A stretch of DNA of 22,874 bases from Saccoglossus kowalevskii (taxonomy: Eukaryota; Hemichordata; Enteropneusta; Harrimaniidae): assembly GCF_000003605.2 (NCBI RefSeq), contig NW_003129875.1, positions 4,402 to 27,275 of the forward strand, read 5' to 3'. The notes under the pieces are model-generated. The model saw only the letters and a program-made list of their open reading frames with translations. It did not search any database and had not been told where the DNA came from. Below are positions 10,776 through 22,167 of the stretch, piece by piece (position 1 is the first letter of the stretch; every line of letters begins with the position of its first letter). A program made the position numbers and the translations under genes.

Positions 10776-11689
10776 TTTAAATCAGTGCCCTTAATTCCAG
10801 AATTGCTGTACACTTTGGAATCATGGGAAACCATTGTTTTTTGTTGTTGATATTGTTAATCTGTCTGTTATTTTTTATATACTTGTAATGATAAGCTCAA
10901 TTAATAATCTCACAGAACACTATGTATCCTGCAAACAAGTCTTCACAACCAAAGTGAGTTAAAATACAGCATGGATACACTGCAGCTGGAGTGAAAATAA
11001 CTACCATATCCCATAATAGTTAGGGTAAGCCATGGTGTTCTGCTATTATTAAATATGGTTTCCATAGAATTAGCAAAAAAATGCCAACTGACAAAAGAAG
11101 CAAAAATAAACAAAATTCAACATTTTCAGTGTCAGAATGCACCGTGGCAATTTAAGCTGTGCATCATATGTCTAGAAAACCCAACTTTAGAAAGGGTCAA
11201 TACAAATATTATTGAGCAAGCTTGTAACTATGAATACTGGACGTTTGTAACGTCAATAAATAAAAGAATATTAATACTTGTAAAAGATCTCAAAGCACTT
11301 CACGTGAAGTATCTATCAACTTTAAACATTCATTTACGAATTAACACCTAACTCATACATTGTACGATATGTCTTAATAACCATAATAAATGACCCACAC
11401 TACAATGTTGGATTGTGCACTGCATATTACAAAGAGAGAGCCAATATCAAAGAATAACCTTGTTTAAAAAACAACAACATGTGCTTAATAAAGACAACAG
11501 TTTAATTTCTTTATAATTACAATTCAATTGGGGAATGTGGACATGTTCTAAATATAGGCACAATTAAAAATTCAACAACTGGAGACTTTATAGGGATATT
11601 TTGAAATTAAAATGGACATCTACATGACATTAAAAATTCATACATTCATTATAATCTCTACTATTCTCTACTTTAGTCTAAATATATTT

Positions 11690-11714
11690 CACTGATTATG
11701 GTGAATAATCAGTG
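11690..11714. repeat. Perfect 10-bp hairpin
   Basis: CACTGATTAT and ATAATCAGTG form a perfect stem around a five-base loop, in a region that also carries fragments of the CACTGAATAT repeat. It is probably a remnant of that family rather than a functional structure. Confidence 0.6.
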
Positions 11715-11779
11715 TCCTCTGGAGAGAAAAGATTCATTTGCTAAATTTATTTAAATGTAATTCACTGCATTACATGTGA

Positions 11780-11945
11780 TACTGTACATGGAAAAATATT
11801 CACTGAGTTAAGTTTACTTTATGTCGATTTGATGTTGTAGGTATGGTCAGTAGGCGTTAAATTCACTGGTTTGTGAAGAAAAAATTGCATTGTATATTCA
11901 CTGGGTTATAATTTAGCGCATTCAGTTAACAGCGGAATAAACCAA
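11780..11945 (+). repeat. Diverged fragments of the 10565-10775 element family
   Basis: The text ACTGTACATGGAAAAATATTCACTGAG at 11781 resembles the left terminus of the element at 10565. ATATTCACTGGGTTATAATTTAG near 11895 resembles its interior (ATTCACGGGGTTTTAATTTAG near 10586). A matching right terminus was not found, so this is a broken or rearranged copy. Confidence 0.45.
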
Positions 11946-12925
11946 AATAGAAACTTGTCAATGAATGCACCCTGTTTTTTTATAATTTCAAAAACATGAC
12001 GACAAATAAAAACACATTTTAATAATAAGTTATATTCATCAATTTAATTGTCTCGCGTGACACCTATTTAAAAAAGAAAAATATAAAGTACCGTAAGCTT
12101 ACACCATCATACTAGTATGTACAATAGCAGTGAAGAGATAATTATTCATTTGAGCAAGCTATGACTTGCTAGTTGCCTGCAATGGTGCAAAGCAATGCAC
12201 ACATTATAATCACCATAATGAAAAAAGAAAATATAGAGAGCTGTGTCAACAAGCTTAGCTCAGTACAAGACTGAATGATCACAAAGAATTTGTAACGAAC
12301 ATCTGTTTATCATATAAATGTTCATTATCAATGTATCACTGGTGTTATAATAATGATGAAGATAATGATATTATGATATAATAATGCATTTATAAAGCAT
12401 AAATAATTTAAATCATTGGTGTAGACCGAATGCCACTATATTTAAAAGAAAATAATGCGGCTTCGCTGTGTGTACGTAATGGTGCACAAGTACAAGGACG
12501 CACCCAATATGCATGTCGAGGCACGACGAGGGGATTTTTTTTTTTAAAAGCAGCCAAAACACTGCTATTATTATTATTATTGTTTTTATCGACAGAATAT
12601 GGAATTACGTTATGAGGTGGATATTTATTTCGCTATTTAGTCGGACGCACAGCTTGACTCAATATACAGAAAGAACGAATGAACTAGTGTGACATAGCTG
12701 ATACGTGTGGCCTGGATGCTCTGCAAACAATGTCTGCTATGTAGTGAACTTTACGTGCATGCATGCATGCACAGCACGGAGCGAGCGAGCCGACTTCCAG
12801 GCACCACAACTGAAATCCCGAAGCCCCGCAGACACAACAACTCAAAGAAACTCCGCAATCCACAGTACACAACCTGACAATTCGTGATTTCAAAACAGTT
12901 CAGACAACATCAAAAATATGCTCAC

Positions 12926-12928
12926 CAT
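12926..12928 (-). CDS. Probable first coding codon (ATG) of the zinc-finger gene, split by a splice donor
   Basis: On the minus strand the text AACCATG|GTGAGC places a start codon in a good context directly against a consensus donor. Splicing at this phase-0 site to GAG GAT AAC at 7127 would give MEDNTVYRHHWVV and rebuild an AACCATGG context, making a 998-residue protein. An upstream ATG at 12959 opens another frame (MVDHRTFKCNHG); spliced directly to the 7127 exon it would stop after one further codon, so it would be a short upstream ORF. An alternative is translation from the internal ATG at 7067. Confidence 0.45.
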
Positions 12929-13043
12929 GGTTACATTTAAATGTCCGATGATCGACCATTATTTACAGTCAGGTCAGTGAAAACGACGGGAAGATTGATC
13001 AGCACGGCGCAACCATCTGTACACAACACTGCACACGACCTAA

Positions 13044-13053
13044 ACCGGAAGTG
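13044..13053. promoter_or_regulatory. ETS-family (GABPA-type) binding site
   Basis: ACCGGAAGTG matches the classic ETS/GABP consensus exactly and lies 116 bp upstream of the probable start codon of the zinc-finger gene. Such sites are typical of TATA-less animal promoters and often lie close to the transcription start. Confidence 0.5.
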
Positions 13054-13080
13054 ATCTGTGCTCGTGCATAGGACCACCCA

Positions 13081-14439
13081 GCACACCGACAAATCATTGA
13101 TGTGTTCCCTTTAAGTTCTTTACAATAAGTAAATAATAACAATCATTACAAAATCAGAATTTCGTACAAAACTGTCCTATTATTACTGTTATACTATTGA
13201 CAGAACAAATCCATTTTCTCCATTTTTATAAATACTGAAATTAGAGGTTCATGTTGTGGCTGATGAAATAACATTAGAACATTATCAAAATGTATGATGA
13301 AATATAGAACTTGTATCGACAAAACGCGCATGTCTTCATTTTTGTCAATATTTATGAATTTCAGTGATAATTGAATCAAATCAACAAGCTTATCAAAGAA
13401 CGTAGCGTGCAATGACGTCATTCGAAACGTTAAAATGTTATTCCAGCAGCCAATTAAAACTTTTCATTTCATTTCATTTCATGAATTGTAAAATTTATAA
13501 ATATTTATAAAGATGAAGGGAATGGGTTAGATACGTTGATAGTACCCATTTTCATTATATGTGGAATATACTCTCGGCGCAACATAGACGTTCATCGTCA
13601 TCTTTATAAATATGATTGGGATTATAGTTATGGGCGAGGGCCCTAAAGAACTCTTGCCATAAGTATTTATAAATTTTACAATTCAAACTGAAACGAGATG
13701 GTTATATTGGCCAACTGAATAACATTGGGACTTTTTTAAATTTTATTAGTTGCTTGGATTCAACTGTTGTTGAAATTTATAAATATTTATAATGATATTG
13801 GAAATGCCTTTATCGCTCCAAGATTAACAAAAAGATATACTAGTACATGCATTAACAACATACTTTAAAAAAAAAACAATGCAACTTTGTATGTGATCTC
13901 GATTTTCAAACACATACACAAACAAACAAACAATATCTGGAAATTAAAATACGTCATACCATACCATACACAAACAATTTGTCACTGAAAATCATAAATA
14001 TTGACAAATTAGTCGTGTTTGTAGTCTAAGGTTATACTTATTCATATCACGTATGTCATTAGCGGCAATTCATAGCTTTACTTTATTCATACTCCCTCTG
14101 TGCATAATTTAACCAGACATAAACTGAATTTGCTTCCGTGTGTTAATTAATGGCTTACTATGCAAATTAATTGAGCAGATTAATTCAAAACTAATACTAG
14201 AACACTTTCGATGAATGATTTTTCCAGCACAGGCATTTATATTATAAATCACATTTTTCTTGCATTTCTACACAAACATCATGCATGGAAACAGGTAATT
14301 ATTATGAAAATTAGCTGAATAATTTCCATGATGTAATGTATAAACGTCTAAGTTATGCAAAGAACATGTTAAAGCCAATTAATTATACAAATTAGACAAT
14401 ATGCATAGATTAATTTGAAGCTGTTATAATATACTAGTA
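13081..14439. other. Intergenic AT-rich DNA
   Basis: There is no convincing exon. Apart from the palindromic element at 13483-13684, the stretch holds a (TTTCA)n run just before that element, an (AAAC)n run near 13919-13935, a further AAATTTATAAATATTTATAA copy near 13774, and degraded repeat text similar to 6360-6480 (ATGCAAATTA, CAATCCGGCCACTG at about 14465). Confidence 0.6.
13483..13684. mobile_element. Palindromic MITE-like element with nested inverted repeats, about 202 bp
   Basis: GAATTGTAAAATTTATAAATATTTA at the left is matched at 23 or more of 25 positions by the reverse complement of the right end (13660-13684). A second nested inverted pair links AATATTTATAAAGATG (13499-13514) with CATCTTTATAAATAT near 13600-13615. 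The left edge abuts the (TTTCA)n tract. There is no ORF. The class is unassigned. Confidence 0.6.
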
Positions 14440-14462
14440 GTGTTAATTGTGTCAAGTTTCAT

Positions 14463-14645
14463 TTCAATCCGGCCACTGCTCCATGGGGAAATGCTGAACT
14501 GTGTGAGTTATGGACATCGAGTTACGAATACATCGAGTTATAAAAATGACCACGCCCATATTTCAAAAAAAAAAACATTTTGCGAAACCACACCCAAATT
14601 TAATTTACAGTTATCCGAAGTACGGGCAAAACTGATTTGTTGTTT
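14463..14645 (-). repeat. Dispersed repeat, copy 1 (minus orientation)
   Basis: The reverse complement of this stretch (CCCGTACTTCGG..., GTGTGGTTTCGCAAAATG, GGGCGTGGTCATTTTTATAACTCGATG) aligns with 16630-16755. It contains the doubled text CATCGAGTTA(C/T) and a poly(A) run. It is non-coding; the 77-codon open frame crossing it is incidental. Confidence 0.6.
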
Positions 14646-14904
14646 TGTTTATATTATAACATCTTCTAATTAATTTATGCATATTATCTATTTGTAATTT
14701 GCATAACCGAATACCTGGCCGGATAAACTAGATAGACTCGTGTGCGTTTGTCAAGAATATTAAGATAACAAATATGTGACCCTTTGAATTTGTCCTTGTG
14801 CCTGTGGCCATACTAGCGCTGTACGCCTATCTTATCATATTAACTCAAAAAGTTATGTGAACTAGCTTTTATGGTCCTAGTAAAGGTATAACGTTACAAT
14901 AGAG

Positions 14905-15010
14905 GATTATGAACTTGAAACTGCTGTACTTACTTTGCAAGATGTAAGGTGGTTTGTCTTACGTCTGTTGTATGGTATAAAGGAAGACAAGTTAAATAGG
15001 TTGTTAACAG
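14905..15010 (+). other. Candidate plus-strand exon (weak)
   Basis: An open stretch encodes protein-like text (VLTLQDVRWFVLRLLYG, then IKEDKLNRLLT) and ends at a plausible donor ACAG|GTAACA; the proposed acceptor side (AATAGAG|GAT) is weak. In phase it could join the acceptor at 15261, giving a further 18 codons before a stop. No homology is recognised, no upstream exon was found, and a chance ORF is quite possible. Confidence 0.2.
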
Positions 15011-15261
15011 GTAACATTAAAAATAAGTAATATCATAACTATGATAAATATTGCTGATAATAGTAATAATACTAACACATAAGAATTAAAAAATACTGAA
15101 TAAGATTATAAAAGTGTATGTTCCTGTGTAAGTTGTATACAGTACTTGAAGATGAAAACTTAGTGTGATGAGTATTGCCAGTAATATTCAAATTTTTGTT
15201 AAATTAACAATTATATATATTTATCAATCTGTTTAATAACAGTATTTTTTTTATTTTTCAG

Positions 15262-15405
15262 TATTGAAATTCAATCACAATTTTGTTGTGCAAACAAGTC
15301 TTAATAGATTTTGACATGGGGACAATGTCGTCTGTGCAGAGAAGGCAGCGAAGAATTTACGTGGAGGACGTGGTACTAGTGAACTCTCTCACGTGTCAAG
15401 GGAAG
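15262..15405 (+). other. Candidate plus-strand exon with strong splice sites
   Basis: The exon lies between an acceptor with a long pyrimidine tract (ATTTTTTTTATTTTTCAG, ending at 15261) and a consensus donor (GGAAG|GTACGT at 15405/15406). Its 3' half is richer in GC than its surroundings. From an ATG at 15316 it encodes 30 codons to the donor (MGTMSSVQRRQRRIYVEDV..., phase 0). A downstream acceptor at 19262 (TCTTGTTTTGCAG) would add GAA TCT GTA GTT TTT GTT TAG, giving a 36-residue product. A 5' UTR exon or a non-coding RNA exon is equally possible. The family is not recognised. Confidence 0.3.
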
Positions 15406-15468
15406 GTACGTGGTGTAAAGAAGGCACACATAACATCACTTAAGTTGTTCCAACTCGAATGTAGATAG

Positions 15469-16110
15469 ACGAAGAAATCTGATCGCCGATGACTGATATT
15501 AACTCATTAACGTTGAGGAAATGATGTACGAACTCCAATGTAATGATTCAGAAATGAGAATACGCAGTACGAGTTATTTAAGGTAGCGAGACTATTATTT
15601 TTGTTGAAAATTACGATTTTCATATTTATTTATTCAATGAAGAGGCAGACGACAATAATGTTCAATGCTAACAATAACATCACTGATGCTACAACTCTTC
15701 GGTGTTATAACTATAAATAAATTAACAATTTTATCACAATATATATTATCCAGTAAACCAGTTCATCCATGGCGAAGTCACAGTAGAGCAGCGGTGAGAG
15801 GTTGGAATCTAATCCATAAAAACCGTAGACAGTAGATGTGAGAAAGCGTTTTTATATTTTATATGGCCTTAAAAGATTGTCGATCGACTTTAACCGGTTT
15901 GCAACTCTGATGATTCCCAGGAATTAAAGTACGACTTTTAGTGAACACTGGAAATTGTCGGGTTCCTTGCTGTTATTATGCTTGGAAGCCAGTTGAATCA
16001 AAGTCCGTCAGTATTTTACTGCAATAGAAAATATGTATGACCTACTTGATAAATAAATAACTAAATAAATAAATACCTCGGAGTATATACGAGGGATTTT
16101 TAAACACGTC
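15469..16110. other. Non-coding DNA downstream of the candidate exon
   Basis: There are no supported exons. The text is less AT-biased than usual to about 15600, then AT-rich, with a short AAATAAATAACTAAATAAATAAATA run near 16050-16073. Nothing repetitive was matched elsewhere in the window with confidence. Confidence 0.5.
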
Positions 16111-16115
16111 CTGGA

Positions 16116-16320
16116 TTGTTCATCGTATTGATAATTCTAAAAAATATTATAACACTTGTGTGTGTATGCTTTGGTAGATCACATTGTAACTTTACGCACA
16201 CAAACTACTTGGCGTCGTACATACATATTCACGTCCATTCTTTTCTCGATCCGATTCAAGATGACCAAATGGTGACCATGTTTCTGTTAACAATTCACCA
16301 GGAACAGAGGCAGTTGAGCC
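16116..16320 (-). repeat. Fragment of the GCCATTTTGAAT repeat family (inverted)
   Basis: TTCACGTCCATTCTTTTCTCGATCCGATTCAAGAT, followed by ATTCACCAGGAA, matches 17460-17530 (GCACGTCCATTCTGTTCGCAACCGGATTCAAGAT, then ATTCACCAGAAA). AGATCACATTGTAACTTTACG corresponds to AGATCACATTTAAACATCTTG near 17412. It is a second, shorter copy in the same orientation as the 17-18.5 kb array. Confidence 0.6.
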
Positions 16321-16554
16321 GTTTTAGTTTATTATGGTTATTTATCCTAATTGCCAATCTACCCTCATTACAAATTAATCAGATATTTATTAGGGCGAAC
16401 GACCCTTTTACCATATCTCCCAACCCGACTGTCTGCGGGCGACAGAAGAATAATTTCCTCTATTTTACCGCGCATGTTTTTTTTGTTTTGTTTAACGCTC
16501 AAATTTAGTAATTTTTATTATCAGCTAACCAAACTTGGAATTACGGGTAATATA

Positions 16555-16765
16555 CAACGTTAAACAAAACAAAAAATCTACGTTGCCCGTAACTCGAAGT
16601 TCTGTTACCCAAAGTTCGATTAACTAAATGTGACGTTCAACAAAAACAAAAATATAATCTGCTCGTAAGTCGAAGTTCTGTAAACTGTTAATTGAACATC
16701 GAGTTACAATTTTGGCGTGGTTTCGCAAAGTGGGCGTGGTCATTTTTGTAAAAAAATATAGAGGT
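16555..16765 (+). repeat. Dispersed repeat, copy 2, with an internal tandem duplication of about 76 bp
   Basis: GCCCGTAACTCGAAGTTCTGT near 16585 and GCTCGTAAGTCGAAGTTCTGT near 16661 are the same point of two tandem units; each is preceded by a CAAAACAAAAA-type stretch. The downstream part (TGGCGTGGTTTCGCAAAG, GGGCGTGGTCATTTTTGT) matches the reverse complement of the copy at 14463-14645. Confidence 0.65.
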
Positions 16766-17318
16766 GAATTTATTCATATAAATCTGACAATATATCTATC
16801 ATAAATGTACACTACTCCCAAAGAATCAGGCTTAACTTAGCCTATGGAGACAGGAAAACATTAAATATGTTGAAGAATGAAACCCATATCGTATTCCAGT
16901 TGTTAGACTTAACAAAGCATTCCTAGTGCCGTAGGAAAGATCGTTCATTTTTTTCTCTCAGGCATAGCAACGTGGTAGATTTGGCTCAGTAACATTAGTT
17001 GTCTACTGTGATCGAAGATTATTTTTTTGTTCTTGCGTCCCTTTTATGGAATCTACAATGTCGACAACACTTTTAGTCATTGTTAGAAGCAGTGCGGGTG
17101 AGAAGTAGTACTTATCACAACTAATCTTTATGGCTATTAACTGATAGTAACATTGTATTTCTAAGGATGCAATAAACTTATTAGTATTATTATTATTAGG
17201 TCGACTGAAAATACCATGTTTATAAGATGTGAGGTCTACACACAGAACTCAAAGACAAACACTCCATACCAGGAATTTCGATGTCAGTCATTGGCTTTTG
17301 GGTCTTGTCATTTAGATC
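16766..17318. other. Intergenic DNA without recognised features
   Basis: No exon, RNA gene or repeat could be supported. The only simple sequence is a short ATTATTATTATTA run near 17185-17199. Confidence 0.5.
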
Positions 17319-18560
17319 ATTAGTTCCCGTTCGAAATCCGAAAACAGGGATTTTCGTTTTGACCTCAGTGCGTGCGCGAGTTTTCCCCTGTATCTCTGAC
17401 ATGCCTCGATAGATCACATTTAAACATCTTGTATACATCATGCATCTTGGGACACATATGCACGTCCATTCTGTTCGCAACCGGATTCAAGATTCATTCA
17501 TGCCATTTTTGTGCTATAGATTCACCAGAAATATGCATATCTGCAATTCCGGAACCATATCTCAGTTGTGTGTTAACGGATTTTGTTCAAACTTGGTAGA
17601 ACATCAGACATCATGGGACTTTGATGCACGCCAGTTTGTTTTTCAGATCGATTAACACCTGCGGTTACAGAGCAATATCTGACATTTCCTGATCTTGTTT
17701 AAATATCGTATCTACATTTTACATCATGTCGCACATTCGATTGCGGTAATCGACATTACCCGTAATATATAATAATGGTAGCGTAACATTTCTTTACCTT
17801 TGTAATTACTTTTTACTAAGTATCTACGCTCGATGAGTGGTGAAACTATGGGACATCCATTTTAATGTTGACAAATTCACCAAAATCAAGGTTCTCCATA
17901 ACCAGATCTCAGTTTATATGGATGATTTTTTTCAGACTTGGCACATTGGACATCATTTTGTTTTTCAGCTTCGTTTCAAAATGGGCGACTGGTGGTCTGT
18001 TTTAACAAATGCTGTTTCAGAACCAATCTCGAACATGCCTTGACGGATCATGTTAAAACTTTATACTGTTACACATGTGCACACACATTTGATAATCCAA
18101 GGTGGCAGTGTATGGATGGATATCATTTAAACTTGGTACATAGTGTAAAACAAGTCTTTTTACCTTTTGGCTAAGACGTCCAATTCAAATTTAGAATAAA
18201 GTATATTCTCACAATGAGATTGTTCGCATTTTAGCTAAATTAAGATTTAGATTCATGTATTGAGTCAAATTCACTAAAATGGTATGCAGCTATTTCAATG
18301 TTTTACAGTACATCAAACGATATATTTAAATTCCATTTTGTTTCAATGAATGACGTTTTGGAGCTATGACCAGTACATAAATTTTAATGCTAAAATTCAT
18401 CAAAATCAAGCACTTTGATCCAGTTGTGTATGGACACTTCGTACAAATTTAAATGCATTTTAGATTGGATTTAAAATGACAGACTGGTGGCCATTGTTTT
18501 TATATATAGTTATTGATCAATATCTCCAACATGCTCTATCTTTTTATGTTCAAACTCCGT
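17319..18560 (-). repeat. Long inverted copy of the GCCATTTTGAAT repeat family
   Basis: In reverse complement the left edge reads GAGGTCAAAACGAAAATCCC, TGTTTTCGGATTTCGAACGG, GAACTAAT. This is the end-hairpin region seen at 1223-1279. Further right, inverted versions of the palindromic motif appear at about 17978-18003 (AAAATGGGCGACTGGTGG) and 18473-18500 (AAAATGACAGACTGGTGGCC), with recurring CAAACTTGGTA/ATCTCA-type text. Units are badly decayed, and several short open frames across it are incidental. Confidence 0.7.
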
Positions 18561-19262
18561 TTTCTTAAACTTGCAGAAACCATGTAATGCAATTACCGGG
18601 TACTTGTTATTCATTATGATAATTAATCACCTGGCACAACTTAATATCTAATCAGCATAGCAATCTCATTTGCTGCAAACAAGATTTAATTAGACTACAA
18701 ATGTTAACTACCACATTCAGAGTTGTTAGATAAATAAAAGATTATTAACCATCAGTTCTAGCTGGGTGCTTGAAGCCAGTTTAGATTCAACTGACATGTT
18801 ATTCAAAATAATTGTATTATAGCTGTCTGACAGTTATCCAACAAAATGTAAATATGAAGTCCAACTGTTGCATCTAGTTGGATGACGTTAGTATGTGCAT
18901 TTAGCCGTACACCCCATTTATAATGGTTTGATCAAAACGGTTCTAATCGCATAACCTGCATACTCGCAGAGCTAAACAGACAACGTTGTTTGGTTAACCA
19001 TGGTTTAATGTGCCCAGAAGGAAAATATTGGGTTCAAATTGAGCTCTCAACAGACATGTGCACTGTTCATTGAGCTGTCTGGAACACCATGCATGTCATT
19101 GGCACATTTCATTTTGAGATTGTTGGCATTAGAGCTTGAATATTCGTAAGATTAGTGCAAGTTTTTGCACATACAGTCCAACTTTAAGGCTATTTGTTAA
19201 CACTACTACCAAAAAAACTTTCGCAGTGCAAGTTAGGATTTTTTTCTTCTCTTGTTTTGCAG
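18561..19262. other. Intergenic DNA without recognised features
   Basis: No coding potential or matched repeat is seen. The right edge ends in a strong splice-acceptor-like sequence on the plus strand (pyrimidine run plus TTTTGCAG at 19262), discussed with the candidate exon at 15262. Confidence 0.45.
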
Positions 19263-19666
19263 GAATCTGTAGTTTTTGTTTAGAGATGGCCAACCCCCCT
19301 ATATAGTCACATATTTTGTCTGTTCACCAGTGGACTATTTTCGGTGCATGCAATCTGAATACTCTTTACTGAGAATAAATTCAATGCAAAAAAACTACAA
19401 CAACTTTTATATCAGTGACTTTAATAATGAAAATTACTATATTTCTATTACTCAAATAAGGACATTTTCTCAAAAATTGTTTTTTTATAGTAATAAACTA
19501 AATTTTAAGTTCTCTACAAATATAATGTACTGTAAAAGATTCAATTCATTGTAGGCATGCTTATGCTCAAAATAATGTATCGGGACATGGAAGGGTTCAC
19601 TGCACTTTTATATATACAAATACACGACTGGTTCTATCACAATCATTCCATGGTACATCCTCAAAC

Positions 19667-20147
19667 AATTGTTTATTTCAGCATGCTTCGCAGTTTCAGG
19701 GTTTTATTGGAAATTGAATTTAATAAGTTGGATAGTTTCCTTTCACTTCAGATCAGACTAGTAAATAATTCAAATAAGTATCTAAGATTTGATTAATCCT
19801 GACAATAAGATACTCCGGTATAATTTTTTGTTTTTATGTGAAAAAGTATAGAAAGCAAACAACTTTGTGAAGTTAAAATTTGCACACTGCTAATTAACGA
19901 TACAAAGTTTAAGGAAGCATGTACAACATATAGTGACAATAATCATCTGATAAAAATTGGATCACCCCCCCCCCCGCCATCTATGAAGTTGATATAGCGC
20001 CATGATATCCTGCTCGTGTTGAATACCTGCTGCATCAATTAGATAAAACTGCAAGTTGACAACATTGTTTTGTCAGTTATGTACACCTAAGCTTCCATAG
20101 GATGCGTCAGTAGATTTGTATTGAGCCAAGTTATTTACACGTAGTGT
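19667..20147 (-). other. Probable 3' UTR of the RBBP4-like gene
   Basis: Downstream of the stop codon at 20150-20148 the minus strand is AT-rich. It carries AATAAA at 19708-19703 and again at 19677-19672, about 440-475 nt past the stop, the first such hexamers found. A C11 run (G11 in the transcript) lies at 19965-19975. Two AT-rich plus-strand open frames at 19276-19796 are not considered genes. Confidence 0.5.
19965..19975. repeat. Homopolymer C11
   Basis: Eleven consecutive C in AT-rich DNA; on the minus strand this would be a G-run inside the likely 3' UTR of the RBBP4-like gene. Such runs are common sequencing-error sites. Confidence 0.9.
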
Positions 20148-20216
20148 TTAGGATGTCGACGGCTCTAATTCAGATGCAGGAGTGTCAGGTTCTTCGTCAT
20201 TATAGATATTTTCAGC
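20148..20216 (-). CDS. RBBP4: RBBP4/RBBP7 (Caf1-55) last coding exon
   Basis: Preceded by the acceptor TTCACAG at 20217, this exon encodes the 22 C-terminal residues AENIYNDEEPDTPASELEPS plus TS and a TAA stop. It joins in phase 0 to the exon ending WQM. The AENIYNDE core is near-invariant in the family; the EEPDTPASELE tail resembles the insect p55 tail (EEPEIPASELE) more than the vertebrate one (EDPEGS...). The symbol names the RBBP4/7 pair; invertebrates usually have one such gene. Confidence 0.93.
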   Translation of the reverse strand, partial: AENIYNDEEPDTPASELEPSTS

Positions 20217-22100
<1,884 letters not shown>

Positions 22101-22167
22101 TTACATGCAGAAAGATTACATGGACAAATGTATGGTAATTGAGTAAATTGTTGGGCATGCATTAGAG

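Larger units (their letters stand above)
7128..12925 (-). other. Zinc-finger gene first intron (probable)
   Basis: If the exon model is right, this 5.8-kb phase-0 intron runs from the donor GTGAGC at 12925 to the acceptor at 7128. It contains a MITE-like element at 10565-10775 with fragments at about 9405-9440 and 11780-11945, simple repeats, a hairpin at 11690-11714, and long AT-rich stretches without recognisable genes. A possible minus-strand exon around 9999-9946 is treated under the findings. Short open frames at 7547-7786, 8145-8462 and 11055-11351 have no supporting evidence. Confidence 0.5.
12630..13080 (-). promoter_or_regulatory. Probable TATA-less promoter region of the zinc-finger gene
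   Basis: This is one of the few GC- and CpG-richer stretches outside the exons, in otherwise AT-rich DNA. It contains an exact ETS-type site, a palindromic GCATGCATGCATGC run near 12757, and a probable first exon ending in ATG|GTGAGC. No TATA box is seen at a suitable distance upstream. The position and orientation fit a housekeeping-type promoter firing leftwards. The exact transcription start cannot be read from the sequence. Confidence 0.45.

Noticed and set aside
12684-12893. 69-codon minus-strand and 60-codon plus-strand frames in the promoter region
   Set aside because: Higher GC content lowers stop frequency here; neither frame has splice sites or recognisable content.
16116-18174. 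Several open frames of 61-130 codons
   Set aside because: They run through decayed copies of the repeat family and change with each copy, so they are incidental.
19276-19796. Two plus-strand open frames of 92 and 79 codons
   Set aside because: They are rich in Phe, Tyr, Asn and Ile as expected of AT-rich non-coding DNA, and overlap the likely 3' UTR of the minus-strand RBBP4-like gene.
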